Source: Opitutaceae bacterium (lineage in GTDB: Bacteria > Verrucomicrobiota > Verrucomicrobiia > Opitutales > Opitutaceae). From it: a DNA stretch of 18,091 nucleotides. The stretch spans positions 1 through 18,091 of the forward strand of contig RGAX01000036.1 in the NCBI GenBank assembly GCA_009919985.1. The letters are read 5' to 3'. The notes under the pieces were generated by a model, which was given only the letters and a program-made list of their open reading frames with translations, searched no databases and was not told the origin of the DNA. This document shows, piece after piece, positions 1 to 7,757 of the stretch (within the stretch, counting starts at the first letter, position 1; every line of letters starts with the position of its first letter). The translations under genes were made by a program, and so were the position numbers.

Positions 1-20
1 ACTGATCGCCACCGCGCCTT

Positions 21-551
21 ATGTCCAAAGCCCTTTTCCTCGACCGCGACGGCACGATCATCGTCGACAAACACTACCTCGCCGACCCCGCCGGCGTGGA
101 ACTTATCCCCGGTGTCAGCTCTGCACTCCAACGCGCCCGTGAACTCGGTTACAAACTGTTCCTTTTTACCAACCAGTCAGGCATTGGCCGCGGCCTTTAC
201 ACGCTCGAAGACACCCTCCTCGTCAACGCCCGCATGGAGACGTTGCTCGCCCTCGCCTCTCCGCTCTTCACGGATCTTTGCATCGCCCCTGAAGCGCCCG
301 ACCAACCTTCCCTCTACCGTAAACCCTCCCCGCGCTTCATCCAAGAAATGATCGCGGCGCACGACCTCGAGCCCGCGAAATGCGCCATGATCGGCGATCG
401 CCCGAGCGACGCCCAAGCCGGCCTCAACGCCGGAGTCCGTTCGATCGCGATTTGTACCGGGGAACACACGGCAGAAACCTGGCGTCAACACGCGCTCCCC
501 GGTATTGAAATCCATGCCGACCTCGCAGCCTTCGTCGCCACGCTGACTTGA
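21..551 (+). CDS. gmhB: HAD-family phosphatase, GmhB-type (D-glycero-D-manno-heptose 1,7-bisphosphate 7-phosphatase-like)
   Basis: This 176-residue cytoplasmic HAD hydrolase probably removes a phosphate from heptose bisphosphate or a related histidinol/sugar phosphate during lipopolysaccharide precursor synthesis. The sequence shows the catalytic DRDGT motif (D8 nucleophile, D10 acid/base), FTNQSG with T50, the KPSP lysine K101, and the acidic GDRPSD motif (D126, D130), all in HAD order. Length fits GmhB. The cysteine/histidine zinc loop of E. coli-type GmhB is absent: only C87 lies in that stretch. It may therefore be a zinc-free member or a related HisB-type phosphatase. The ATG at 21 is the first start in frame and gives a normal N-terminus right at the HAD motif; no Shine-Dalgarno is visible. 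It is followed about 70 bases later by the broken glycosylase gene on the same strand. Confidence 0.82.
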   Translation: MSKALFLDRDGTIIVDKHYLADPAGVELIPGVSSALQRARELGYKLFLFTNQSGIGRGLYTLEDTLLVNARMETLLALASPLFTDLCIAPEAPDQPSLYRKPSPRFIQEMIAAHDLEPAKCAMIGDRPSDAQAGLNAGVRSIAICTGEHTAETWRQHALPGIEIHADLAAFVATLT

Positions 552-619
552 TTTTTTTGCGGACGATTTCCCTCAACGTTCGCCTCGTTCGTCGTCACCC
601 TTTTGTCCCGTAGCTCCCG

Positions 620-1410
620 ATGCCCGAACTAGCTGAAGCCGAATTTTTTCGCAAACGCTGGCACCAAGCTGCACTGCGCTCACCGAGGATAATCCGCGTC
701 CACACCCACGACGCCAAAAAACTCTTCCGCACCGCGCCGGCCGCCGACCTGCGCACCGCGATCACCCGTTCTGCTTTCACTACCTCCGACGCCGCCGCGA
801 AACCCTCGGAATGACCGGCGAGCTTAGCGTCTTCGCTCCCACGCACGCTCCGCGCAAACACGACCACCTTATCCTCTACACCGCCGCGCACGCCCTGGTC
901 TTCTCCGATCCCCGCATGTTCGGCCGCATCCAGTTCCACCTCGGGCCCACCGCCCCTACTTGGTGGACCCAGATCGCTCCAGCCCTGCTTTCAACCGCCT
1001 TCAGCGCCAAGGTCGTAGCGGCGTTTCTGCAGCGCCGCGCCCGCGCCCCGATTAAAGCCGTCTTACTCATGCAGGAACGCTTCCCCGGCATCGGTAACTG
1101 GATGGCCGACGAAATCCTTTGGCGCGCCGCCATCCACCCCGCTCAACCCGCCGGCACCCTCCGCCCTGCCGAGGTTAAAAAACTATGGCGCGAGTGCCGC
1201 GCGGTCGCCCGCCTGGCCCTTAACACTATCGCCGGCCGCGGTACTGAGCTTCCGCCCGATCTCAACATCGCCATCCCCGACTCCTGGCTCTTCAATCACC
1301 GATGGGGAAAAGGCGGTCACTGTCCCAAAACCAGAAAACTCCTCGCCCGCGCCGAGATCGGCGGTCGCACCACCTGCTGGTCCCCTGCCCGCCAAAAACT
1401 CCACGCCTGA
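620..1410 (+). pseudogene. fpg: Fpg/Nei-type DNA glycosylase, broken by an internal frame-changing deletion
   Basis: The two halves of a formamidopyrimidine/endonuclease VIII-type base-excision glycosylase lie in different frames. The N-terminal half (620 to about 800) starts MPELAEAE with the catalytic Pro and Glu after the initiator Met. The C-terminal half (from about 805) resumes at LGMTGEL and carries FSDPRMFGR, the helix-two-turn-helix FPGIGNWMADE (about 1081-1113) and a terminal GGRTTCWSPARQ. The frame moves from 2 to 1 near 795-810. The family's usual GKQ-LLF-F...LGxHLGM strand is missing there, so about 15-18 residues (3k+1 bases) seem deleted rather than one base. The terminal finger keeps only two of the four zinc cysteines (CPKT and CWSPA), as in zinc-free relatives. 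As it stands the gene gives only a 64-residue N-terminal peptide or a headless C-terminus from ATG 811. It could be a true pseudogene or an assembly fault. Confidence 0.85.
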
Positions 1411-1415
1411 TACCC

Positions 1416-2066
1416 ATGATTATTTCCGACCGCTCCACCCTGCTTTTCATCGGCGACTCCATCACCGACTGCGGCCGCGATCCGACCGGCAACCCTACGC
1501 CTTGGAATCTCAACACGGGCCTTGGGCGAGGCTATGTCGAGCACGTCGCCAGCCACTTCGGCGCGGTCCATGCCGCGAGGTCCATCCGCGTCATCAACCG
1601 GGGCATTTCCGGGCACACGGTACGTGACCTCGAGGCCCGCTGGGACAACGACGTTCTCGCCGCCAAACCTGACTGGCTCTCCATCATGATTGGCATCAAC
1701 GACGTCTGGCGCCAATTTGACCAACCGCTCGTCCCGGAAGCCCACGTCCCGCCTGATCTCTACGAACGCACACTTGCGCGCATCGTCCGCCAAACCCGCC
1801 TTAAAGTCCGAGGCCTCATCCTGATGACGCCCTACTTCATCGAGCCCAACCGCGCCGACCCCATGCGCCGCCGCATGGACGAATACGGGGCCATCGTTAA
1901 AAAAATCGCTGCACGCCACGAAGCCTGCTGCGTCGACACCCAAGCCGCTTTTGATGCAGTCCTCGTCCACACGCATCCAATGACCCTCGCTTGGGACCGC
2001 ATTCACCCCAACGCCACCGGTCATACGATTCTCGCTCGCGCCTTTCTCTCCGCCATCGGAGCCTGA
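1416..2066 (+). CDS. SGNH/GDSL-family hydrolase (esterase/lipase-like)
   Basis: A 216-residue SGNH hydrolase, a fold that cleaves ester bonds of acylated sugars, lipids or polysaccharides; the substrate cannot be told from sequence. All four family blocks are present: GDSITD with nucleophile S15, the oxyanion glycine in NRGISG (about 61-66), GIND with N95, and DRIHPN with the catalytic D194/H197 pair. No signal peptide is apparent, so it is probably cytoplasmic. The open frame extends upstream to 1302 inside the glycosylase gene, but the ATG at 1416 is the better start because homology begins immediately (S-T-L-L-F-I-G-D-S) and it lies just 3' of the preceding stop codon at 1410. No Shine-Dalgarno is seen. 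The next gene starts 8 bases after its stop, suggesting co-transcription. Confidence 0.88.
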   Translation: MIISDRSTLLFIGDSITDCGRDPTGNPTPWNLNTGLGRGYVEHVASHFGAVHAARSIRVINRGISGHTVRDLEARWDNDVLAAKPDWLSIMIGINDVWRQFDQPLVPEAHVPPDLYERTLARIVRQTRLKVRGLILMTPYFIEPNRADPMRRRMDEYGAIVKKIAARHEACCVDTQAAFDAVLVHTHPMTLAWDRIHPNATGHTILARAFLSAIGA

Positions 2067-2074
2067 GCCCCCGC

Positions 2075-2833
2075 ATGTCCGCTCCTGCAAAAAAAATCCG
2101 CCTCGACGAACTTCTCGTCACCCGCGGCCTCGCTGCCTCCCGCGCCCAAGCCAAAGCCCTCGTAATGGCCGGTCGCGTGCGTAACGGCACCGAGCGCCTA
2201 GACAAACCGGGCCGCGATTTTCCGGCCGATTGTGAACTCACCGTAGAGCAACCCCCGCGCTTCGTCAGCCGCGGCGGCGAAAAACTTTCCGCTGCCCTAA
2301 CCGCTTTCGCCCTCGATCTCGCCGGAGCGCACGTGCTCGACGTCGGCGCCTCGACTGGGGGCTTCACCGACTGTGCCCTTCAAGCCGGTGCCGCCGATGT
2401 CATCTGCGTCGATGTCGGCCGGGCCCAACTCCACGCCAAACTCCTCGCCGATCCCCGCGTCACCAATTTTGAGAAAATCAACGCCCGCCACCTCACCGTC
2501 GGCGATCTCCCCCGTGACGAGTTCGACGCCGTCGTCACTGATCTTTCCTTCATCTCCCTCAAAGTTGTTCTCCCAGCCATCTGGCCATTCGTGCGCCCCG
2601 GCGGCGTGCTGGTCGCACTCGTGAAACCTCAATTTGAAGCCGGCAAAGCCGAAGTCGACAAAGGCCGCGGCATCATTCGGGACCCAGCGGTGCAACAAGC
2701 TGTCCTGGACGATATCCGGACATTTTCTCTAGGCCTGCTGCGCGGCGCCACACTTCTCGGCACCATCGACTCCCCTATCACAGGTACTGATGGTAACCGC
2801 GAGTTTCTCCTCGGCCTCCACCGCACTGCGTAA
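2075..2833 (+). CDS. tlyA: TlyA-family rRNA (cytidine-2'-O)-methyltransferase with S4 domain
   Basis: A 252-residue protein of the TlyA/hemolysin A family, which 2'-O-methylates cytidines in 16S and/or 23S rRNA using S-adenosylmethionine. Residues 8-60 form an S4 RNA-binding domain (RLDELLVTRGLAASRAQA...). Residues 62-252 form an FtsJ-like methyltransferase: SRGGEK (65-70), SAM-binding DVGASTGGFTDC (89-100), TDLSFIS (155-161), VKPQFEAG (183-190) and terminal SPITGTDGNREF (233-243). The K70/D156/K184/E242 set fits the family's catalytic KDKE tetrad. The frame is open from 1991 inside the GDSL gene, but the ATG at 2075 puts the S4 domain at the N-terminus at the usual length. NAD kinase follows, an arrangement common in bacteria (tlyA-nadK). 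Confidence 0.92.
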   Translation: MSAPAKKIRLDELLVTRGLAASRAQAKALVMAGRVRNGTERLDKPGRDFPADCELTVEQPPRFVSRGGEKLSAALTAFALDLAGAHVLDVGASTGGFTDCALQAGAADVICVDVGRAQLHAKLLADPRVTNFEKINARHLTVGDLPRDEFDAVVTDLSFISLKVVLPAIWPFVRPGGVLVALVKPQFEAGKAEVDKGRGIIRDPAVQQAVLDDIRTFSLGLLRGATLLGTIDSPITGTDGNREFLLGLHRTA

Positions 2834-2859
2834 AAAAGTTTCGCCCCGGCTTCGTCCTC

Positions 2860-3641
2860 ATGTCACTCACTACCTTGCGCATGAAAGCCCTCCGCTCGCT
2901 CGCCTTCGTCACCAACGCCGATAAATCCGGCGCTCCCGAGCTCGCGCGCGAACTCATCGCCCTAGCCAAAGCCGCAGGTCTAGCCACCAAACAAACTGCG
3001 CGCCGTGCGAAGCCGCACGCGCCCAAGTCCCCATCATCGGCATTAACCGCGGGAGCCTCGGTTTTCTCACCACTTTCGCCGCCGACGAGGCCCGCACCCA
3101 CTTTGCCTCACTCCTGCGCGGCCAGTTCAAAATTGCCCACCGCTCGCTGCTTTCCTGCACCACTGGAAAAGATCACCACGATATCGCCCTAAACGATGTC
3201 CTCATCAAAGATCCTTTCAACTCCCGCCTCGCCCGCCTCGAAGTCTACGCCAACGACCAACTCGTCACCGAATATACCTGCGACGGACTAATTTTTTCTA
3301 CGCCCACCGGCTCCACCGCCTATAACCTCTCCGCCGGCGGCCCGCTCATTATGCCCGATGCCGGCGTGATCGCGATGACGCCCATCTGCCCGCATACGCT
3401 CAGCAACCGCTCGATCATCTTCCGCGATGACGTTCGCCTCCGCGTGCGCAGCCGCAACGTCGATTCCACGCTGCTGGTCGCCATGGACGGCCAACGCAAC
3501 CTCATCTCCTGCGCCGATTCTCCCATCGAGATCACGATTTCCCCGCTTAAACTCCCCCTAGCGCAGAGCCTCGATTACGAACACTTCGCCGTCGTCCGCA
3601 CCAAACTGCATTGGAGCGGCGGCTTCATCGAAAAAAAGTAA
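2860..3641 (+). pseudogene. nadK: NAD kinase, broken: internal deletion removes the GGDGT motif and shifts frame
   Basis: NAD kinase phosphorylates NAD to NADP and is generally essential. The N-terminal part (2860 or ATG 2881, to about 2999) reads LRSLAFVTNADKSGAPELARELIALA, the family's first strand and helix. Homology then continues in another frame from about 3003: AQVPIIGINRGSLGFLTTF (about 3024-3080), an LNDV metal/substrate motif, the signature DGLIFSTPTGSTAYNLSAGG (3282-3341), and a full C-terminus ending in WSGGFIEKK. The frame moves from 1 to 3, equal to loss of 3k+1 bases. The segment that should hold the diphosphate-binding GGDGT motif, about 25-30 residues, is absent at the junction near 3000. 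Recoding could not restore it, so the gene as drawn cannot make an active enzyme. Since the rest is highly conserved, an assembly fault or a very recent deletion is likely. Confidence 0.9.
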
Positions 3642-3665
3642 AGCTGCGCCGCCACCGGCGACGAA

Positions 3666-3691
3666 AAAGCCCCGACTCACGCCGGGGCTTT
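3666..3691. terminator. Bidirectional hairpin terminator between nadK and the EF-hand gene
   Basis: AAAGCCCCG (3666-3674) pairs perfectly with CGGGGCTTT (3683-3691) around an 8-base loop. It has a run of A on one side and a short T run on the other. It sits 25 bases after the nadK stop and 31 bases beyond the stop of the convergent EF-hand gene, so it can end transcripts from both sides. Confidence 0.75.
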
Positions 3692-3722
3692 AAAATCAAA
3701 AGATTAAGAGTGAGCGAATCGC

Positions 3723-3977
3723 TTACTTCTTTTCAGGAGCTTTCTCTTCATGCTTAGCTTCGCCACCGTCCTTCTTTTTCTTGGCGGCGCGCATCGCGGC
3801 AGTCTCTTCTTCGTCGAGCTTACCATCGTGGTTCTTGTCCCACATTTCGAGCTGCTTCTTGGAGGGTTCTTTCTTCTTAGGCGCGTCTTCGGCGCGAAGG
3901 GCCGGAGCGGCGAAGGTAGCGAGCACTGCGAGAGCGCTGGCGAGGGTGATCAATTTTTTGGAGGTAATTTTTAGCAT
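3723..3977 (-). CDS. Small secreted EF-hand protein
   Basis: An 84-residue protein with a Sec signal peptide: basic MLKITSKK, hydrophobic core LITLASALAVLATFAAPA, and likely cleavage after ALRA (about residue 29). The mature part is very lysine/glutamate-rich and holds one EF-hand loop, DKNHDGKLDEEE (47-58), with Ca2+ ligands at positions 1, 3, 5, 9 and 12 all acceptable. One EF-hand alone suggests a dimer or a small periplasmic calcium binder; the role is unknown. The frame is open upstream to 4073, but the ATG at 3977 is chosen because it places the signal peptide at the N-terminus. It is divergent from the aminopeptidase gene, with about 107 bases between that should carry both promoters, and it converges on nadK across a terminator. 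Confidence 0.8.
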   Translation of the reverse strand: MLKITSKKLITLASALAVLATFAAPALRAEDAPKKKEPSKKQLEMWDKNHDGKLDEEETAAMRAAKKKKDGGEAKHEEKAPEKK

Positions 3978-4084
3978 AGCGGATGAAAAATGAACAAACG
4001 CGGCCAAAAAAGCCAGCTCACATTTAGCGCCAAAACCCGCCCCAGCCTTGCCGCCAACGCACCCAAACCCCAAAGTCGCACTTC

Positions 4085-5353
4085 ATGAGTGATTTTCTTT
4101 CCTCTCGACGCAAACGTGTCGCCGTCAGCCTCCCTCTGGATGACGCCATGCTTGTGGTTGGCGCTGGACGCCCCGTCCCACTTCCCGAAAACAGCGACCA
4201 GACATACCCGTTTCAAAGCCACGCAGAATATTTTTATCTCACCGAACTTGAATGCGCCGACGGAATCGTCGCGTACGATCCCCACGATGGGGAATGGCTT
4301 TCTTTCGTCCCGGCAGTGACCGAAGCCGAACGCGTTTGGGAGGGAAGTGCTCAACTACCCGGTCTTCCGCTCGCCGATTTTGCACCCTGGCTCGCCGCCC
4401 GCGCCGGTCGTCCCGTTGCCCAACTCGGCGCGCCACGTCCCGATATCCCGCTTGATACCGTGCTCAACGCCCGCATCCGCGAACACTTTCATCATGCCCG
4501 GCGCCCCAAAGACGACCATGAGCTCGAGCTGTTGCGCGCCGCCTGTTCCGCCACCGCTTCCGGCTATGCGCAACTCTCACGCTTGATCCGCCCAGATATC
4601 TCCGAACGGGCGATTCAAATCGAACTCGAAGCCGAATTCTTTCGCGCCGGGGGAACCCGTCCCGGCTATGGCACCATCGTCGGGACCGGTTCCAACTCCG
4701 CCGTCCTCCATTTTTCTCCCTCGGCCCGCCTTACACGTAGCGGCGACTTCGTCCTCGTGGACGCCGGCGCCGCGATTGGCCGCTACACCGCTGATGTCAC
4801 CCGCACCTACGTCGTCGATCAACCCGACCCTTTTCAACGCGACCTCTATCAAATCGTCCTACACGCCCAAGAACGCGCGATCAGCCGCTGTATCGCTGGC
4901 GCCGAGTGGACCCACATTCATCTCGCCTGCGCCGTTGAAATGGTCGCGGGCCTCGTCGCCATGGGCGTCATGCGCGGGTCGCCTACCTCGCTGGTCGAAC
5001 AAGAAGCTCACACGCTTTTTTTCCCCCATGGCCTAGGCCACATGGTCGGCCTCGGCGTGCGCGACGGCAGTGGCCTCCTGCCCGGTCGAACCAAAAATCC
5101 TCGGCCCTCGCTGCGCACGTTGCGCATGGATCTACCGCTCCTGCCCGGCTACGTCGTCACCATCGAACCGGGCCTCTATTTTTTACCGCCGCTACTTCAA
5201 GATCCCGTTCGCCGCGCCACCTATCACGACTGCGTCAATTGGCCCCTCGTAGACTCTTACCAGTACCTCGGTGGCGTGCGCATCGAAGACAATATCCTCG
5301 TCACAACTGGCGCCCCCGAGAACCTCACCGCGGAAATTCCAAAATCTCTCTAA
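4085..5353 (+). CDS. pepP: Xaa-Pro aminopeptidase (aminopeptidase P, M24B)
   Basis: A 422-residue metallopeptidase that removes an N-terminal residue preceding proline, probably in the cytoplasm. Residues 1-135 form the N-terminal AMP_N domain (QSHAEYFYLTELE). The rest is the pita-bread M24 domain with the five metal ligands D226 (VDAGA), D237 (ADVTRTY), H319 (HGLGHMVG), E361 (IEPGLYF) and E401 (GGVRIEDN), so a two-metal site is intact. One oddity is that the position of the E. coli PepP catalytic-shell His361, seven residues after the metal His, is Arg326 (GLGVRD). This may mark a subgroup with a different substrate preference. The ATG at 4085 is the first in frame, with no Shine-Dalgarno. 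Its TAA overlaps by four bases the stop of the convergent ccoI gene, leaving no room for a separate terminator. Confidence 0.92.
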   Translation: MSDFLSSRRKRVAVSLPLDDAMLVVGAGRPVPLPENSDQTYPFQSHAEYFYLTELECADGIVAYDPHDGEWLSFVPAVTEAERVWEGSAQLPGLPLADFAPWLAARAGRPVAQLGAPRPDIPLDTVLNARIREHFHHARRPKDDHELELLRAACSATASGYAQLSRLIRPDISERAIQIELEAEFFRAGGTRPGYGTIVGTGSNSAVLHFSPSARLTRSGDFVLVDAGAAIGRYTADVTRTYVVDQPDPFQRDLYQIVLHAQERAISRCIAGAEWTHIHLACAVEMVAGLVAMGVMRGSPTSLVEQEAHTLFFPHGLGHMVGLGVRDGSGLLPGRTKNPRPSLRTLRMDLPLLPGYVVTIEPGLYFLPPLLQDPVRRATYHDCVNWPLVDSYQYLGGVRIEDNILVTTGAPENLTAEIPKSL

Positions 5354-7755
5354 CGCGCTGGACGAAAAATCCGGCGCATCCCGCCCATCACGATCGCGAG
5401 CGTCGCTAGCGAATTAACCGGCATCAAAATCGCCGCAATCAGTGGATTGATTTTTCCGGCCACCGCGAGCCCGACGGCGAGCACGTTGTAAAAGATAGAA
5501 AAAACTAAAATCACCTTCTGCGTCTGTCGCCGCACAGTATCCACTTCAAAGAGTGCCCGGATACCGCCGATGCCAAGGCCGAGATAATAAAAATCCGCCT
5601 TCTGCTCGAGCAACCCGCGGTGAATCACAGGCGTGCCTCGACACCACGCGCGATCGAAAGCCAAGCTGTCATTCGCTCCATCACCGAGCATCAGCGCAGT
5701 TGTTGTTCGGTCCCCGATAAACCACGCCGCCTTTTCCTGAGGCGAGAGTTCCCCCAAACCACAACTTGAAGGCAGCCCTAACTCCTCAACCAAAGCAGCC
5801 ACTTTATCCCGCCGATCTCCGCTTAAAATTTGTACCGCCAACCCGCGCCTCCGAAGTGCCGCCACTTCCGCGCGGGCATCGGCTCGCACCGTGTCTGCAA
5901 AAACAAATTCGGCCACCACTATGCCTGCTCGCGCCAATACTGTCGCGCCCTCCTGCTGTGGCGCCCCGCACCAGCCCGCACGGCCCAAAGACCAAGTGCC
6001 GGTCTCAACTCCGCAACCAACTACTTCCGTCACCTCTCCCTCAAGTACTTCAGGCGTACCCTCAGCTAAAAGATTCTCCAAAAGCGCCTGACTCACCGGA
6101 TGCGGATTATCCCTTACCAACGTGTGCAACGCTGTTCGCGCCGATGGGTCCAGCCCCTTTAAAGCCTCCGGATTCTGCAATACCGGCGTCTCCAACGTCA
6201 GCGTACCCGTTTTATCGAATACGATCTGGCGCACGCCACCGAGCTTCGTCCAAAGCGCCTCCTCGCGAACAAACACTCCTCGCCGACGCAACGCCACCGT
6301 CGCCATCTCGTCCGCCAGAGGAAATGCCAAGGCCACCGCACACGGGCACGAAACGACAAGCACTGCCGTTACCACCGCCCAAGTACGCAACGCGTCACCC
6401 GTACCCCACCACCAAGCCACACCAGCCAAAAATGCGATTGCGAGAATTCCGCCTATGTAACCACGCACAATTTTCTCGATCCAACGATCTCGTACCCCAG
6501 CGCGTTCCGGCGTCTGCAACAACTGCGCCAGCAACGATTCCCGCCACGTCTGCCTTGCCGTGAGCCGCAGCGGCTTGAGCCCGATATTGACTGCGCCCGC
6601 TGGCACCCGGGCCCCCGGCGCTAAAACTCGTGGCTCCGGCTCGCCATTGATCGAGGCCAGCGAAACGGTCGCACCGTCCGCGCCGAGTTGCGCCTCTACC
6701 GGATTTGTCTGTCCAGCGTTCAACGCGTAAACCTGCCCAGCACGCAATGCCTCCGGGGCGACCTCGCCCGCGTCTTCCGTCAACACCCTCGGCGGCTTCG
6801 GCTGCAACGCCAACAAACGCCGCTGGTTCCGCTCAACCGCAACGACTTGCGCCCAACGTCCGATCAACATCAGCAGGATAAATCCACTGACAAAATCAAA
6901 ATATACAAAGCGCTCTTCACTCGCAAACCAGCCGTAGAGCGAGCCCGTATAAGCCCCCACGATCCCGACTCCGATCGGTAAATCGATATGCATCGCGCCG
7001 ACACGCAATGCACGAAGGGCCCTGCCCAAAAAATAAATTCCACCCACCAAAAAACTCAGCGACGCAAACGCCAGCGACAACAATCCAAACAGGCGCGCAT
7101 ATTCAAAAGAAGGCTCCATCCCAAAATAAACCGGAAAGGTGAACAACATGACGTTCATCGCGAATGCCGTGCACAAGCCAATGCGTTTAGCCAGCGCGCG
7201 ACTTTCCAGATCGGCTCGCGCCTCACCCAAAGGCCCGACCAAATACCCAAACGCCTGCAACGTCCGCGCAAACCCCACGCCGTCGAAAGCTCCGATGATC
7301 CAGCGCCAACGCACCGTCCCGAGTTGCGCGTTGGCCACGATATTACGCGCGCCGGACTGCTGGGCGAATAAACGCTCGATCAACCACACGCACCCCGCGC
7401 ATGACACGCCTTGCAAATCTAAAACCAACTCCGGCGGACGGCCCGATTCCGCCACCGCCAACTCCGCGGCGCGTTGCGCTACTTCTAACCACGCGTAATC
7501 ACGGGCCTGAAAAACCGCGGCATCCGCCGGTACCGTAATCTGATTCTTGATACGATAATAACCCGCCAAACCATGCTCGTGCACGAGACGAAAAACGTAA
7601 CTGCAGCCTGAGCAGCAGAATCCCGAATTGACCATCCGCGCATCGATCAACGAAGCTCCACAATGCCGGCACAACGGCGTGCCTCGCGCGCCCGGGAGCA
7701 CACGGACGACGGTTACCAGCGGGACAATCGGCTCGGAGCTTAGTTCAACATTCAT
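5350..7755 (-). CDS. ccoI: Copper-translocating P1B-type ATPase of cbb3 oxidase assembly (CcoI/FixI)
   Basis: An 801-residue inner-membrane copper ATPase that exports Cu+ across the membrane for insertion into the CuB site of cbb3 oxidase. In order: an N-terminal cysteine metal-binding domain (C29, C32, C47, C48, C51), an HMA domain with CAGC (118-121), several helices, the actuator loop, the CPC transport motif (about 470-472), the phosphorylation site DKTGTL (D514), NPHP (about 550) and GDGAND (about 690). The actuator TGE motif reads INGE (N370-G371-E372), so the Thr is replaced but the working Gly-Glu is kept. The frame is open upstream to 8376, but that stretch overlaps the SafE-like gene antiparallel to no homology. 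The ATG at 7755 puts the cysteine domain at the N-terminus and lies 2 bases after the SafE-like stop. Third positions look richer in G/T than those of neighbouring genes. Confidence 0.93.
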   Translation of the reverse strand: MNVELSSEPIVPLVTVVRVLPGARGTPLCRHCGASLIDARMVNSGFCCSGCSYVFRLVHEHGLAGYYRIKNQITVPADAAVFQARDYAWLEVAQRAAELAVAESGRPPELVLDLQGVSCAGCVWLIERLFAQQSGARNIVANAQLGTVRWRWIIGAFDGVGFARTLQAFGYLVGPLGEARADLESRALAKRIGLCTAFAMNVMLFTFPVYFGMEPSFEYARLFGLLSLAFASLSFLVGGIYFLGRALRALRVGAMHIDLPIGVGIVGAYTGSLYGWFASEERFVYFDFVSGFILLMLIGRWAQVVAVERNQRRLLALQPKPPRVLTEDAGEVAPEALRAGQVYALNAGQTNPVEAQLGADGATVSLASINGEPEPRVLAPGARVPAGAVNIGLKPLRLTARQTWRESLLAQLLQTPERAGVRDRWIEKIVRGYIGGILAIAFLAGVAWWWGTGDALRTWAVVTAVLVVSCPCAVALAFPLADEMATVALRRRGVFVREEALWTKLGGVRQIVFDKTGTLTLETPVLQNPEALKGLDPSARTALHTLVRDNPHPVSQALLENLLAEGTPEVLEGEVTEVVGCGVETGTWSLGRAGWCGAPQQEGATVLARAGIVVAEFVFADTVRADARAEVAALRRRGLAVQILSGDRRDKVAALVEELGLPSSCGLGELSPQEKAAWFIGDRTTTALMLGDGANDSLAFDRAWCRGTPVIHRGLLEQKADFYYLGLGIGGIRALFEVDTVRRQTQKVILVFSIFYNVLAVGLAVAGKINPLIAAILMPVNSLATLAIVMGGMRRIFRPAR

Positions 7756-7757
7756 AT

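Noticed and set aside
811..1410. The 199-codon frame from ATG 811 as an intact gene
   Set aside because: It begins inside the glycosylase core (MTGEL) and lacks the catalytic N-terminal Pro-Glu, so it is the rear part of a broken gene.
1317..2090. 257-codon leftward frame opposite the GDSL hydrolase gene
   Set aside because: It lies wholly antisense to a gene with all catalytic blocks and shows no family motif; long antisense frames are common in GC-rich DNA.
780..3030. Programmed frameshifting or translational bypass as the reason for the split fpg and nadK frames
   Set aside because: Recoding could join the frames but not supply the missing residues (GGDGT in NadK, the GKQ-LLF strand in Fpg), and no slippery heptamer is seen at either junction.
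3351..3641. The 96-codon frame from ATG 3351 as a separate small gene
   Set aside because: It is the C-terminal part of NAD kinase; homology continues upstream in the same frame to about 3003.
5766..6563. 265-codon rightward frame opposite ccoI
   Set aside because: Proline-rich sequence with no motif, fully antisense to the conserved ATPase core.
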